DNA from: Rotaria macrura
Lineage: Eukaryota; Rotifera; Eurotatoria; Philodinida; Philodinidae
DNA length: 64,000 bases
Direction of reading: 5' to 3'
Assembly (NCBI GenBank): GCA_900239685.1
Contig: OENT01000361.1
Coordinates: 62,001-126,000, forward strand
The notes under the pieces are model-generated. The model saw only the letters and a program-made list of their open reading frames with translations. It made no database searches and was not told where the DNA came from. This document shows, piece by piece, positions 9,611 to 21,778 of this stretch (positions are counted from its first letter, which is position 1; each line of letters starts with the position of its first letter). A program made the translations under genes and the position numbers.

Positions 9611-12600
9611 AGTTACCTGGATACTATTTTAAATGATTTCAATCGTCGTGCCATCTGATTCTTCCATAGTTTTCTTTTGCATGAGCACGTAAATAATTCT
9701 AACGAGTGATTTCATTGTGATAAAACATGACTGACAACAACTAGTGGAGACTTGTTTTTTTCTATGTCACGAGAATTCACGATACCAGAAATATTTCGAC
9801 AGTTTCACCTATTCATGGAGATAAAAGAAGGCAACACTTCTTAGATAAGATTGTATGCTTTGCGTTACTCTGTATCTCTAGTGAACTAAAAACAACGGGA
9901 GGACGCAAATTTTCCTCCGTGTTGTTCTCATTGTACAAAACTTTTCTTTTGAAAATATTTCTTCGTTTCTGCATAAAAGATTTTTCGATGATTTTTCTTT
10001 TAAAAGAAGTAGGAACAGTATATAAAAGGGAAACGTTTTCTATCTACGTGGCTTTCGATGAGAGTCATCAATTACTAGTGCAATATAATAAGTTCTTCGA
10101 AAACCTAAAAAGAATAACTCATTTCTTTTCTTTTTAAAGAAAGACAATTTTTCACTTTTATTTTCAAGACAACATAACTAATTCCTTTCAAAAGAAGAGA
10201 AGTTTCATTTCTTTACTTATAAACTATTATCTTCATATATTTCGAAGGTATTCTTAATTCTGTTTAAATTAACTGCAGTTTGAAGTGATGATAATATCTA
10301 AGCGAACTAAAAGTTCAGTCGGAAAATTCTTTTATCTGAAATTCTCGTTACTTAATTTTTATTCTACTAACATATTTCAAAAATGTATGACATGTTTCTT
10401 TTGTTTTATTTGTAATAAAGAGTCAAGCAAAGCAATCGAATAAACTGTGGAACAGAGAAAATCATGCGACTACGTAACATACGATAAATAATGTTCTTGT
10501 TCTTCTTTAGACTGTTTGAAAGAGAAAGTTGACTGGTCTAGATTTTCTCTGGGTAGACATTCGAAATGCGCCCCTAGCTCGTTCACAACATCAATATTCT
10601 TACATGCAACCCGGTCTTAACAAGGCATTGTATTGATTAACAACAAAGACAATGACAAAATCAATCGACATAATTCTCTCAGCGAGATCGTAATATTGAC
10701 CGAATAGTTGGAATAATGCAGAAAAACAATTATTTGTAGATCAAATATTTTTAAAGAACGCCATGAAACAAATCTCATTTGATTAGGCATACTCTGTAAA
10801 TGGTTCAATGATGATGCGACTCAATCAGCATACAGTTTTCACTATGACAATATATTTTCTTGCCACTATATACTACTTTTCTGTCATTATATTATAGAAC
10901 TGAAGTAACTCATTCTAGGGCTTAGAACATATTTAAGAAAAAAATCATCTGCTTTCACAATAACAATAATTTGCTACTGATTTCATGTGACTGTACGATG
11001 ATTATATCTTCAAGGTCATTGCATAATACATTCTTCATATTTTTAATTTGATAGCCGTGCAAAATGACTTAGAATGTTGTCCTTGTCTGTAACATTGATT
11101 CATAATTAATTAGTAGGAAAAAGGTACATTTTTCTGAACCATGACTTCTGTTTGTACAGTAAATCATGTTTTTCTTCTATTGATGAATGGAGATATAATT
11201 TAGTTTCAATAGAAACTTGAAGTAACGTAATTAATTTTAGAAATATTTCATTTAGTTTGTGGTATCTGTGTTCAAGAATAAAACGAATGACTTCGAAAAA
11301 TGAAACAGTTGCTATCAGTAACTTATCGTTGATGACCTTGAAAAACTCGAACAAGAGAAAATCATAAATATGAACATCGACGTTCAGTTACTAATTGGAA
11401 ACTAATGTGTGAAAGAAAAGTCATGATTAGCATTGACTTCGCAAACAATCATATTGATTTAGTCGATAAATGATGAAAATCATGTTTCCTGTCTCATCTG
11501 ATTATTCTTATTGTCAGAATAGTTAGTCTGTCTCGTTTAATCACCTTCAGCAATGGATTAAAATTCTTTATGAATAATTTAGAAAATGATTTCAACGAGT
11601 AAATATTTTATGGAATTGAAATATGTTTTCGAAGACAACTAGTATATTTTCAGTTTTTGTTTAAAAATGCATACGTGGAAAAAAAAAGAATCCTAAGCAG
11701 AATCATTGAAATATATGAAATTATTCTGAACAAAATTGACTACCATCATCTTCGGCAATAGCTTTTATTACTGGTTTATTGTTGTGGGTGAAATTTTGAA
11801 TTGTTCTTGATGATATTGAAAAATGTTGTGTTATATATTTTCAAATATTGCTGAGAATAATAGACGAAATCGTAAGAAAAATAGTCGATACTCACTGACG
11901 ATAGAAATCAATAAACTATTGGTTTTCTATAGTGCATGCATATCAAGCAGAATTCTTCTGGGTGAAGACATGAAACGCTTAATTATGTAGAAATCATTAT
12001 AGAAGGATGAAGCGTTCGAATGACAATTATGCTCAATAGAAATGTTCGGTTTCACTTTTACATTTCTATTCCTTCATGATTTTTTATGCGAGATTTTTTA
12101 GAAGCTGTACGTACAAGATCTACGAAATTGAAGGACGAAACATGAACTCACTATTGTTCATAATCCCCTGAGAAATTATCCTTTTCTCATGTATATTGAG
12201 ACATACTTCTTCATCATTGCTTACTGTGCAGTATAGAAATTCATCATATGAATACTGTATCTATTGATCAATAGAATGTTAACGATACATGATCTGCTAT
12301 AATCACTAATCTATCACAATCTGTCTGTTTGATGAAAGAAGGAAGAATCGATTGAAATTCATACCGTACATACGTCAACATGAATTTCAGATCGTGTTTT
12401 GAAAATGTCCAGTTCCCATTCAAGTTTTGATTAAAACAAAACTTTTTTTTCTTTTCTGGTGATTCTAATTCTGTCACGAGAAAATTATTTTTGAATGAGA
12501 AGCAAATAACTACTCTATCGAATTCATCATCATGCTGATGAATATAAACACAAACTATAAAAATGTAGTAATTGAAATTCTGGCGTGCTTCTATTTGTAC

Positions 12601-12654
12601 ATGAATGTAGATACATAAGGCATCATTATATTGTCTGATATATATTTATTTTAG
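9611..12654. other. non-coding stretch, about 3 kb
   Basis: AT-rich and gene-poor. Short frames at 9919-10137, 10617-10808, 11106-11354 and 12268-12477 carry no domain and no consistent splice context. Confidence 0.55.
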
Positions 12655-12732
12655 CATTAACAGCATTACTGAATGAAAGGCACAAACAAAAACGAATTGA
12701 TGAAGTCAAAAGCGACACAATAGTAAAAACAG
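12655..12732 (+). other. orphan exon-like segment
   Basis: A good acceptor (TTATTTTAG) and a GTGAC donor bound 78 nt that read LTALLNERHKQKRIDEVK and on, in one frame (phase 1 at both ends). The composition is charged and helix-like, unlike nearby noise. No partner exon was found, so it may be a relic or chance. Confidence 0.25.
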
Positions 12733-14516
12733 GTGACTATTCATTTTGAACATAAGAATTCAGCAGTAAATCAACTTGACATGAGGAAGACAACTACCTA
12801 CTGAGAAAAGAAAAAACAATGATTTTGCGTTTAAAACATACTGATCTTTAATTTCTTAATACAATTAGTGTTATGAGATTCGTTAAGGCTTTTGTACCTG
12901 ATCAAGGTCAATGAGCAAACTCTTTTATCTGATGTAGCATAGATGAGTTTAGAAAAAAAATCGGCTAGCAAAACTGTAATTCAATCGTATGAATTCGTTT
13001 GACATGTCAATTAATGCTCTTTTTTTCTACTAAGCATCTAAAATCAACAGGACGTAGAAAAAGCAGTTTAAAGAAGACTACGGTCTAGTAGACGATGCAA
13101 TTAACTAGAACATGTCAAAATTTAGAATTCATCATTAATAGTCAGAATCACATAAAACAAAACAAGAAGAATATATTTATCATTCATTCTTACAGTATTT
13201 GCATGAAACTGTATGTTTATGAACAAAGCACAACATGGTGTATCCATTGACTATTACCTCAAGAATCTTGAAAGTTCTACCATCATTATGGTTCCTTATT
13301 GTATGGAACAATATTAAGCAAATGAATCTTTGATTATCCACGATTGGCTCAATACGAAGAAACTTGTTCTAGAAAAACGATTCGTTAAATCTCATAAATT
13401 TAGACACGAGACACAGAAACTAAGAGTACCAATGTCATTTGAATTTCATCTTGACATTAATTCATGTTTCTTCGTATAATTCGATATCTACTAAAGATAA
13501 TTTTCTTTAAAACTAGAAACTATTAGATTTGTAACTGTTTATTTCATACCGAATCCCTCCCTCTGGATGTAGTTCTATTCGAAGTATACGAATTTAGCAT
13601 CACAACAAATGTTTAACATTATTCATCATTGACTTAGAGTTATTAGTTTGTAAAATAGATCGAATATTTTTGTTCTCAAAATGTCAGTCGCATACGTATA
13701 GACCAACAAAATGATCACAAAAGAATGCTTGTGCCTATTTCTAATTTAGAGAGCAACAAAAATATGATAATACAGACGGATTATAGGTGTACGTTTAAAA
13801 CAATCATATCATTCTTCTTTTTCTTCTTTCTATTTTTTGTACACCTATCGAGGGCTTTTGTTTGTACGGAAAATAAAAGTCATAATAATGATGTTTCGTT
13901 TCTTTTCTAAACTCACCTTTATGTCACATAATACTTCCTTCCTTCGAATGATGTTGCTCTATCATAATTGAAAATGAACTCAATTTACACGGCACAAAAT
14001 GTCTATCGCTCCTGATCAATTAACATTACCATAGTGTGTCCCTTAGAACGCGTATAATAAATTTCTCTATGTATCCATGCAGTTTACGTAGTTCTCGAGA
14101 AAACAACTGTCACCGTCCTATTATGATGGGAATCTCGTTTGTACATTTTACACGTATATATTTATATATAAACCTATATATGTTTAAGTCAATCATAGTA
14201 AAAAAAACGACCGTTCGTCATATGTGCAAAATTATAATTGACCAAATTGCTGTTGCTCATCGTTGAAGAATGCATAGTTTTATTCATAGTGACTTTGTGA
14301 TTGTCTATGCCTATTCAACAGCAGAGCATTTATCGGTGCATTGATTATTACTCTATTCAGTAGACGATGTGCTTTCTATCTACTCAATGAGACATCGTTA
14401 TCGAAATCATTTGCACTGCACTTAAAATACATTTAGAATGCATCGAAAAGAAATTTATTTCTTGTCAAATGTCTATTGGAAAGAAAGCAAAGAAAAAATC
14501 TGTTGGCTCGGAATAT
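12733..14516. other. non-coding stretch
   Basis: No supported gene. It contains a pyrimidine-rich tract at about 13807-13840. Confidence 0.5.
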
Positions 14517-14817
14517 TTATTTTGCTCCTAAATTACCTATTTCTTCATAATGTCTTTCTACATCTTTATTCATCAATGTAACAGCTTTTCTAAATTTTGA
14601 ATATTCACAGAAAAGATGACTGCAGTTCTCTTTCAATTCAGGTAGTGATGCTGTGCGAAATAAAGCCTCGATACAATCAGAAGAGTCCTCATGATTTGTT
14701 CTCCTATATGTATGTATCAATTGTGAATGTTGAATTAAATAGATAAATATCAAAGAAAATGAAGAAAAAATTATCTCACTGACCTCTTCAACCTACAACG
14801 TAGAACATCATATATAG
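14517..14817 (-). CDS. two exons of an unidentified gene, 5' part not found
   Basis: Exon A (14817-14784) and exon B (14703-14517) join in frame over an 80-nt GT-AG intron and end in TAA. Together they read IYDVLRCRLKR, then RTNHEDSSDCIEALFRTASL (58-aa terminal exon ending GNLGAK). The charged, cysteine-containing, helix-prone composition looks like real protein. No upstream exon with a start codon could be placed. It could be the 3' end of a small gene or a pseudogene. No family recognised. Confidence 0.4.
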
Positions 14818-16168
14818 CTATTTAAAGATTATCTGGAATTGATCCAGCAAATTATGAATTCGGTTTTATTTTTCAACAAACATTCGTTTTTCAAGTGTAA
14901 TCGTCGACATTCAACTACGAAATACCAGATACTTTTAGCCAAGTCAAGAAATTCGATACACAAGCTAGTTACTATTGAAAGTCCTTTTCTTTTCGTACCC
15001 ATTGTTGTTCATCCTAAAGATCAAAGATAATCATATAGCTTGCAGTCCACATTCTGGTATTGTTTCTGCGCAATATCTTTCAACTACTACTTGATGTTAA
15101 TATTGAAAATTCAGAAGTAAAAGTTCAAGGCAACAAAAAGTTCGATGACAATCGCTCGTTCTCTTAAATCAATACTTCATTGCTTTTCTTTTGTTTGATT
15201 GCTTGTTTTTCTTGCTCAAGTAAATCCGATAAACATGAAAACATCTTTTCTTTACATTATGCCGTGAGATGTAAATTATAACGACTATACAATGTATGTC
15301 TTGTTAACCGTTATGTACGAAAACAAATATCATTAAATGCTTTGTTATCAATCAACACTTTTTCGTGAGAATATTCTAAAAGTTGATAAGCTCATAAAGC
15401 ACAACCATCAAGTCCCATAACCAGAAAAGATTAGCTATCTATAAAAGGATACACAGCAAATTATTCGTTGATGAGCTCTTTAGGTTGCCATGGGAAAAGT
15501 GTCTGCACGCGAGCACAGTTCTCTAAAGCAGATAATTATATGGATATTTTTCTTTTGGCTAATACGCTTGTTCTTTCACGTATAAAGTTCTTTGCCAATA
15601 TTTAATAGAACAGCGGGAATAATATTTTGTTTCCATTTTTGAGCAGTGGTCCATGTTCAAAAAAAGAACAGAGGATACAAAGAAATCAATATCATCGTTG
15701 TCAAGCGAATAAAAGATCAGTCTCGAAACGGTAAGCTTTTTCTTTGTCTGTCGTTTGCCGTTCTTTTTTTCCTCGATTGTCGACGATGTATCTTGCTGTC
15801 TTTTTTTCTGTTGATCGACACACGCATTTTGTTTCTTCTATCGTTCTCTCATTCGCTTGTGCTTCTTTTAGGGCGTTAGCATGTGTGCTGTAGTGTATTC
15901 ATACGACTGTATTCTCGCACGCTACTCTTATTCTTCTTACACGTAGCAATTGCACGCTTGCAACTCTCGCAAGGTCGAATACACTCGAATACGTACATGA
16001 ATGAAGATGGCTTGATCGTTTTCTTTTTTTTTCTTTTTTTTTCATACATTCATGTGTTCACATATTTAATCGAAACTTGAATTCCGGAGTCTTTTAATGT
16101 TCCTTTTATTGAATTCGCTATTTCCCCCATCAATTTATGATTAATTGACAAACTCTGACACGTCAAAT
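14818..16168. other. intergenic stretch upstream of the LL5-like gene
   Basis: Pyrimidine-rich tracts occur at 15760-15870 and 16019-16045. The open frames here (15646-15879, 15883-16080) are low-complexity consequences of these tracts. The region probably includes the promoter and 5' UTR of the gene at 16169. Confidence 0.5.
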
Positions 16169-19100
16169 ATGATTGGAAATATCAATTGGACAACGAATGA
16201 AGATGACGATCATCAACAGGGTAAGTCAAAGTGCAGCGTGTGTGTTCTAAGTATGTTGATATTTTTGTGACAATAGAATGTTTCATAACAACGATCGATT
16301 AGATTGCGATATCTAACTGTGAAAACAAATCATCTCAGAAAAGAACAGAGAGAAAACCTGCATACATTCATTTGTAATAATCACACAGCATTGTTGAGAA
16401 AAAAGAACAGCATTCATACATCCTGTAAATAGAATTGACATTATATTAATATTGGATTAGCCGCTAGCAGACAAAGTCCTTTTCAGATGATTATATATAA
16501 AATAAGATTAATGTGGTCGTTACCTAGAGAAATTCTGGATACTCATAATCGTGCTAGTATCGATGATGTAAAATTGTATAATTTGTGCGTGGTCTCAATT
16601 AGAGTGAACATAAAAATGTGATCTAACAAATAGTGTGAAGTAAAAGAAATGAAAAAGAAATCAAAGAATGATGTAATATCGAACATGTTTTACTCTTTCA
16701 GAAGAGTCATCATCTCGTCATTTACTTGTTGCACTTGAAGATTTACTTAAAAGAAGTCATAATACTTCTACATTTACATCGAATATCAAATATCAAAGTA
16801 GAAGTGTTGACGATTTGTTACTAAATCGGCGAGTTCGACAAGAAAAAGATCAACAAACTTCAACAGATGCTGATTACAGTATTTCAACAACAACTGGACC
16901 ACAATTCGATCTATCAGCTATTGAATTTGACGAAGATACTAATGATTATGACTTAGAAAACCAACGAAGCCGATCAGCACCCGTTTCACCAACAAAGATC
17001 TATGATAAAGAACTAGCTGCTTTTATTGAATGTGATCATCAACAATCAATAGTTGATAATTTTGTTTATAACGTTGATTTATCTAATCCAAACGAAACTA
17101 TACATCAGCAAAATTCTAGACTAGCCATATTTTTTGTACGTTTCGATTTATAATGACGATCGAAATTTTCAATCAACTGACACGTTTCATTTTAGGATGA
17201 TGATTTTGCGTCCGAAGAAATAAATTATGAACCATCTATTAGCCTTATTCATACTTCTCTCAATAACAATTGTTTAACGATAACTGAAGAAAACGAAGAA
17301 GAACTTGAACAGTTGAAGCGTGATGATGATGAAGAACAAGAAGAACAACAACAACGAAATCTTCAATTAGAAATTGATGAAAATTTAATACGAACAAGTT
17401 CATTACATAATAATCACGATGAAACAGATACAATTGAGAATAATGATCAAATAGATACAAATGAAACTGAAGACATGAATAGTAGAATTTCACTTACCAT
17501 GGATAAACGCGACAATAGCATTGAACGTCTTTCAACTATCTATGAATCTCCAAGTCCTCAATCTGAAATTCAAGAAGAAACTTATTCTGAAACATCTGAA
17601 AAATTAATAGTTTACGATATAGCTAATGTTGATGTATCAACTAATGTAAACAGATATTCATAGATGGAAATCAAATACTAGCAATTGTTTATTTCTTCTT
17701 TCTTCTTTAGTCATCAATGATTTTGCCAAGTCAAGAATCTTCGTTATTCTATACTACTCCAATCGTTGAACACAAGTCTCTTGGCCCATCTAATACAGAT
17801 GCTTTTGTTGAATCTTGCCCTAATTTTGCGAATACTCTTTCAGCTTCTCATTTATGTGGTACCATAATGGCGAATAGCTCGAATATTGGTTATACATCAA
17901 CTATATTATCAAGCTCATCGTTAACAACAGATCACGATGAAAATTTATTTTTATTACCGGTTACCAGTACTTCAACTATTTCTGCGAAACGGCAATCAGC
18001 CTCACGATCTTCACCCATGTTATTTCCGATGGTTAACGAGGATTCATCGAATTCATTGACTGATAGTATCAAACTACCATCGCCACGGCAACGTTCTCAA
18101 CATGTTAAAAAAATGAAAGTAATTCAATATGCATCATCAAGTCTATCAGATTTCATTACACCGACAACGAAATCCCCATTCAAGTTGACAAGTGAGTATA
18201 AATGTTATTCTTTTCAGAAAACTAAACATCAATGACATAATGCACCGAAAATATGATGTGATGTTTACGTTGACCACGTCGATTTCATCGAATTATTGAC
18301 AAGTTTAATTTCTCTAAATTGGTGATTTCTTTTTAGCTTATTATCAAAATGTTCATCTTTCTTTAAACGATTGTTCATCAACGAATCAAAGTTCATCATT
18401 AATCAACGCGGATGATTTGAAAACATGTAAAATAAAAGATAATCATGAACAAAGGCCACCATCTAATCGACGAATTCTTACCAATGGTCTTTTGCTTTCA
18501 CATTCTACTAGTAGTCCCATTCCTCGTCGTCGACAAGAACTATTAGCATCAATTCACAAGAATTCTTATACAAACCAACAGAAAAAAGAAGATAAACCTT
18601 CATTGGATTCATCGTCGTCGTCGTCATCATCATCATCATCATTATCAGATTTATTTTCATCATCGAACGAAAAGTTTTTCTCTCGATCTGATTTCATTCT
18701 ACCACAAGAACGTAAACCCATTCAACGACGCAAAACATCTAGTCTTAAAAGTATTTACTTAGCATTACGTGAACCATCATCAAAAATTCTCTATCCCATT
18801 GATTTCAATACTAACAAAATGGATCTATCTTGGCAACAGAAACGATCATTTCAAACACACAAAGTACCAACATCTGATTCAGGCATTGTAATTGACACAT
18901 ATCCAACACCCAAATCGAGTAGTGAAGATGTATGCATTGTTTATTTCTATTCGTCAAACATTCATTCGTATTTGTTTAGTTTTACGTATGAGCATGAATG
19001 GAATGTTGAATAGATTTGGTTAAAAAGTACCTAAAACCTACAGTAATAATTAACATACATGAGACAACAAAAAGAGTTCGAGTTTTTTCTTCCGCCGATT

Positions 19101-21778
19101 TATCTCATAGTTATTTGTCGAAAAACACAAAAAGCAACACATTGCCAAAAGCTTTTAGGATAGATTAAGCCAATTCTATCGCTAATTGAATCAAAACATG
19201 AAGCAGATGGAAATTTTTTCAATATTTGTTGTTGATAAGATTAGATTTCGTCAATAAGTTCTGTTGATAGATTTGTTCGATGATCTTAGAGTAGAATAGA
19301 ATTTTTATTATGATTTAGGATGATAATTATGGTGTTATTGATGCAAATCAAATCAAACAATGTGAAATAGATTATCGGAAAACTTTAACTGAGTTAACTA
19401 TGCTTAAAAAGAATATTGTCGAAATCGAAAATCGTCTTAATCAAGCTAAGCGAGAGGTAAGATAAAAGAATTACTTGTCATTTTACTATTGTTTTCTTTA
19501 GAATATGATCTTTCCTATGATTTCAATAATTAGCTTATGATCACATCATTTTCTCCATTCTTCTCCTTGATCTTCTCAATCTCTGACATGTGTATGTCTG
19601 TTTTACGATGGATATATTCTTCTATGCACATATCCATTTGCATGAGAATGTTTCAAGTCTCTAGCCAATAAACATCATGTAGACTTTTTTTTTCTATTCC
19701 AGACGGATGTATTTGTCAATCGTCTCTTTTTCGTTATACAGAATCATTGACTAATAACAAGTTCTTTCATCATAAACAAAACAAAAAAAAGGGAAAAAGA
19801 AAAATGACTACGATTTATTTTGCGCATAGTAAAGACTATCATCAAAAGATTACAGAGAAATATAATCATGTAACAGTGGTTGTGTTATAGCTATGCGATG
19901 ATCGGTATTATTATCTATTCTTTTTGATAGATCATATCATTACAAAGGACTGAATAAACACTTATTTACATACGATTTTTCTTTAAGTTGAATATGGAAC
20001 AAGCATTAATTGACGGTGAACATGAATTAGTATTCAAGCAAATTTTAGATTCAAGTCAAAGTGATCAATTGAAAATACGACAAATGAATAAAACTTTACA
20101 ATTATTCATCGAACGAATAATGACAGAAAAAAATTCTGTAAGAACTTACTTAGGAGACATGTTTTTGTTTCTGTTTGTCATATTTTTCTATGAATGATGA
20201 CATGTTTAGATGCGTAATGACATTGATTATACTCAACAGATTCTCATTAAATTAGAAAATGAATTACATGCACTGGAACAACAATATCGACCGACAGATG
20301 AAAAGATTCTCCAGTAAATTCGATTGTTGATTATATGAGATTGCTTGAAGGATATTATTTAGAAAAAAAGAAATCATTGCTTCAACACGTAAGAAATACG
20401 AAGATCTTGAATTTCGATTTATGGAACTCGACACACGTTGTGAATCTGAACTCGAAAAAGCTGAAGAAAATTTTCAAAACGAACAAAAACTTGTTAAACA
20501 AAATGCTCAAATTCGACAAGTAAAATAATAGATTTCGAGATAACAAAATTGTTTTTAGCAATGTTCGATTTAGTTCTTGAAGTTGCTCTTGTTGTTTTTG
20601 TCTCTATCTTTTAGAATACTTTACATGATCTTGATCGTCAACAATACATGACTTTACATAAAGCAATAATCGAAAAAGAGAAAATCGAACGAGAAAAACA
20701 GCACCTAAAATTATGTTTTCAACAGAAAAGATTAGAAGCCATGGAGTTAGAACAGAAAATTTATGGTAAACCTTTTCTATTTTGTTTGTCTTATTTGTCT
20801 ATTGTTGCGATTACACTGGACCTTAATGTTCTAGATACATTGTCGAACATCAATGGTACTAGTCCAAGTGTATATCAGTCAATATCAGTACATCGTTACG
20901 ATTCATTCAATCGTTCAGATGATTTCTTATCACCAAAGTAAGATCATAGCGTTCGATATGAGCACTAGGAAATCGTTCGTCTATTTAAACAGAATCGAAC
21001 GAAAAGATAACTATCAAGAAAAACTAAACGAAATGATGGCAAAAGTGAAACTGAACAAAAAATCGTCTATGGAAAAACAAGTAAATAATTAGTACAAGAA
21101 ACAAATCAAATGAATTTGTGAATTTATTAATAAAAAAAAAAATTCTAGCTCGGCACACTTTATCATGAAAATAGAAAGTTTATGGACTTACAAGAAAAAC
21201 TTACGAGTAAAATTCAAAAACATGACTATCTAGTAAAACTACGTGAGAAAAATCGAATACAAGTACGAAAAATTCGTTTTATGAAAATCTCTTCATCTTG
21301 TTTTCCTTGTTCCATTTTCTCATAGGAACGTCCGCTGACACGTTATTTACCAATACGTTCAGCTGACTTTGATCTTCGTGCACATATAGAAGGGGCTGGA
21401 CATTCACTCGAGTCCTCTTATTTAACTGTAACACCAACATCATGTCGTGGTTATCTTCATAAGATGGGCGGATTAAAATTTAAAACATGGAATCGTCGCT
21501 GGTTTGTATTCGATCGTCAACGACGTTCACTAATGTACTATCATGATAAAACTGAAACAAAACTACGTGGTTGTATTTATTTTCAATCGATTGTTGAAGT
21601 TTATGTTGATCATCTACAATCTCTATCATTAAGACCACCTGAACCACGCGAAGCAACATTCATTGTTAAAACACTCGAACGACCGTACTATTTAGTTGCT
21701 CCTACTGTTGAACTAATGCGCATATGGGTCGATGTGATTATAACTGGTGCTGAGGGAAATACATTTGCTGCTTGTTAG
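16169..21778 (+). CDS. PHLDB: LL5/PHLDB-like pleckstrin-homology protein
   Basis: Fourteen exons join in frame to 1163 aa: 16169-16220, 16702-17135, 17196-17645, 17711-18191, 18337-18929, 19319-19456, 19988-20137, 20210-20313, 20363-20519, 20615-20765, 20835-20937, 20969-21080, 21149-21262, 21326-21778. Residues 1-670 are low-complexity, Ser/Thr/acidic, with a Ser run near 563-580. Residues about 685-900 and 960-1012 are coiled coil, including RKKYEDLEF as in LL5 proteins. The end carries the LL5 signature RPLTRYLP (1015-1022), then the PH domain (about 1055-1158) with KTWNRRWFVFDR and MRIWVDVIITGAEG. In animals LL5 proteins bind PIP3 and anchor microtubules and cortical complexes at the basal membrane. 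No FHA domain is seen, so it resembles PHLDB2 more than PHLDB1. Intron 20938-20968 is only 31 nt. Start chosen as the first ATG spliced in frame. Confidence 0.9.

Noticed and set aside
15646..16080. Two frames rich in Phe, Leu and Ser
   Set aside because: They result from pyrimidine-rich low-complexity DNA.
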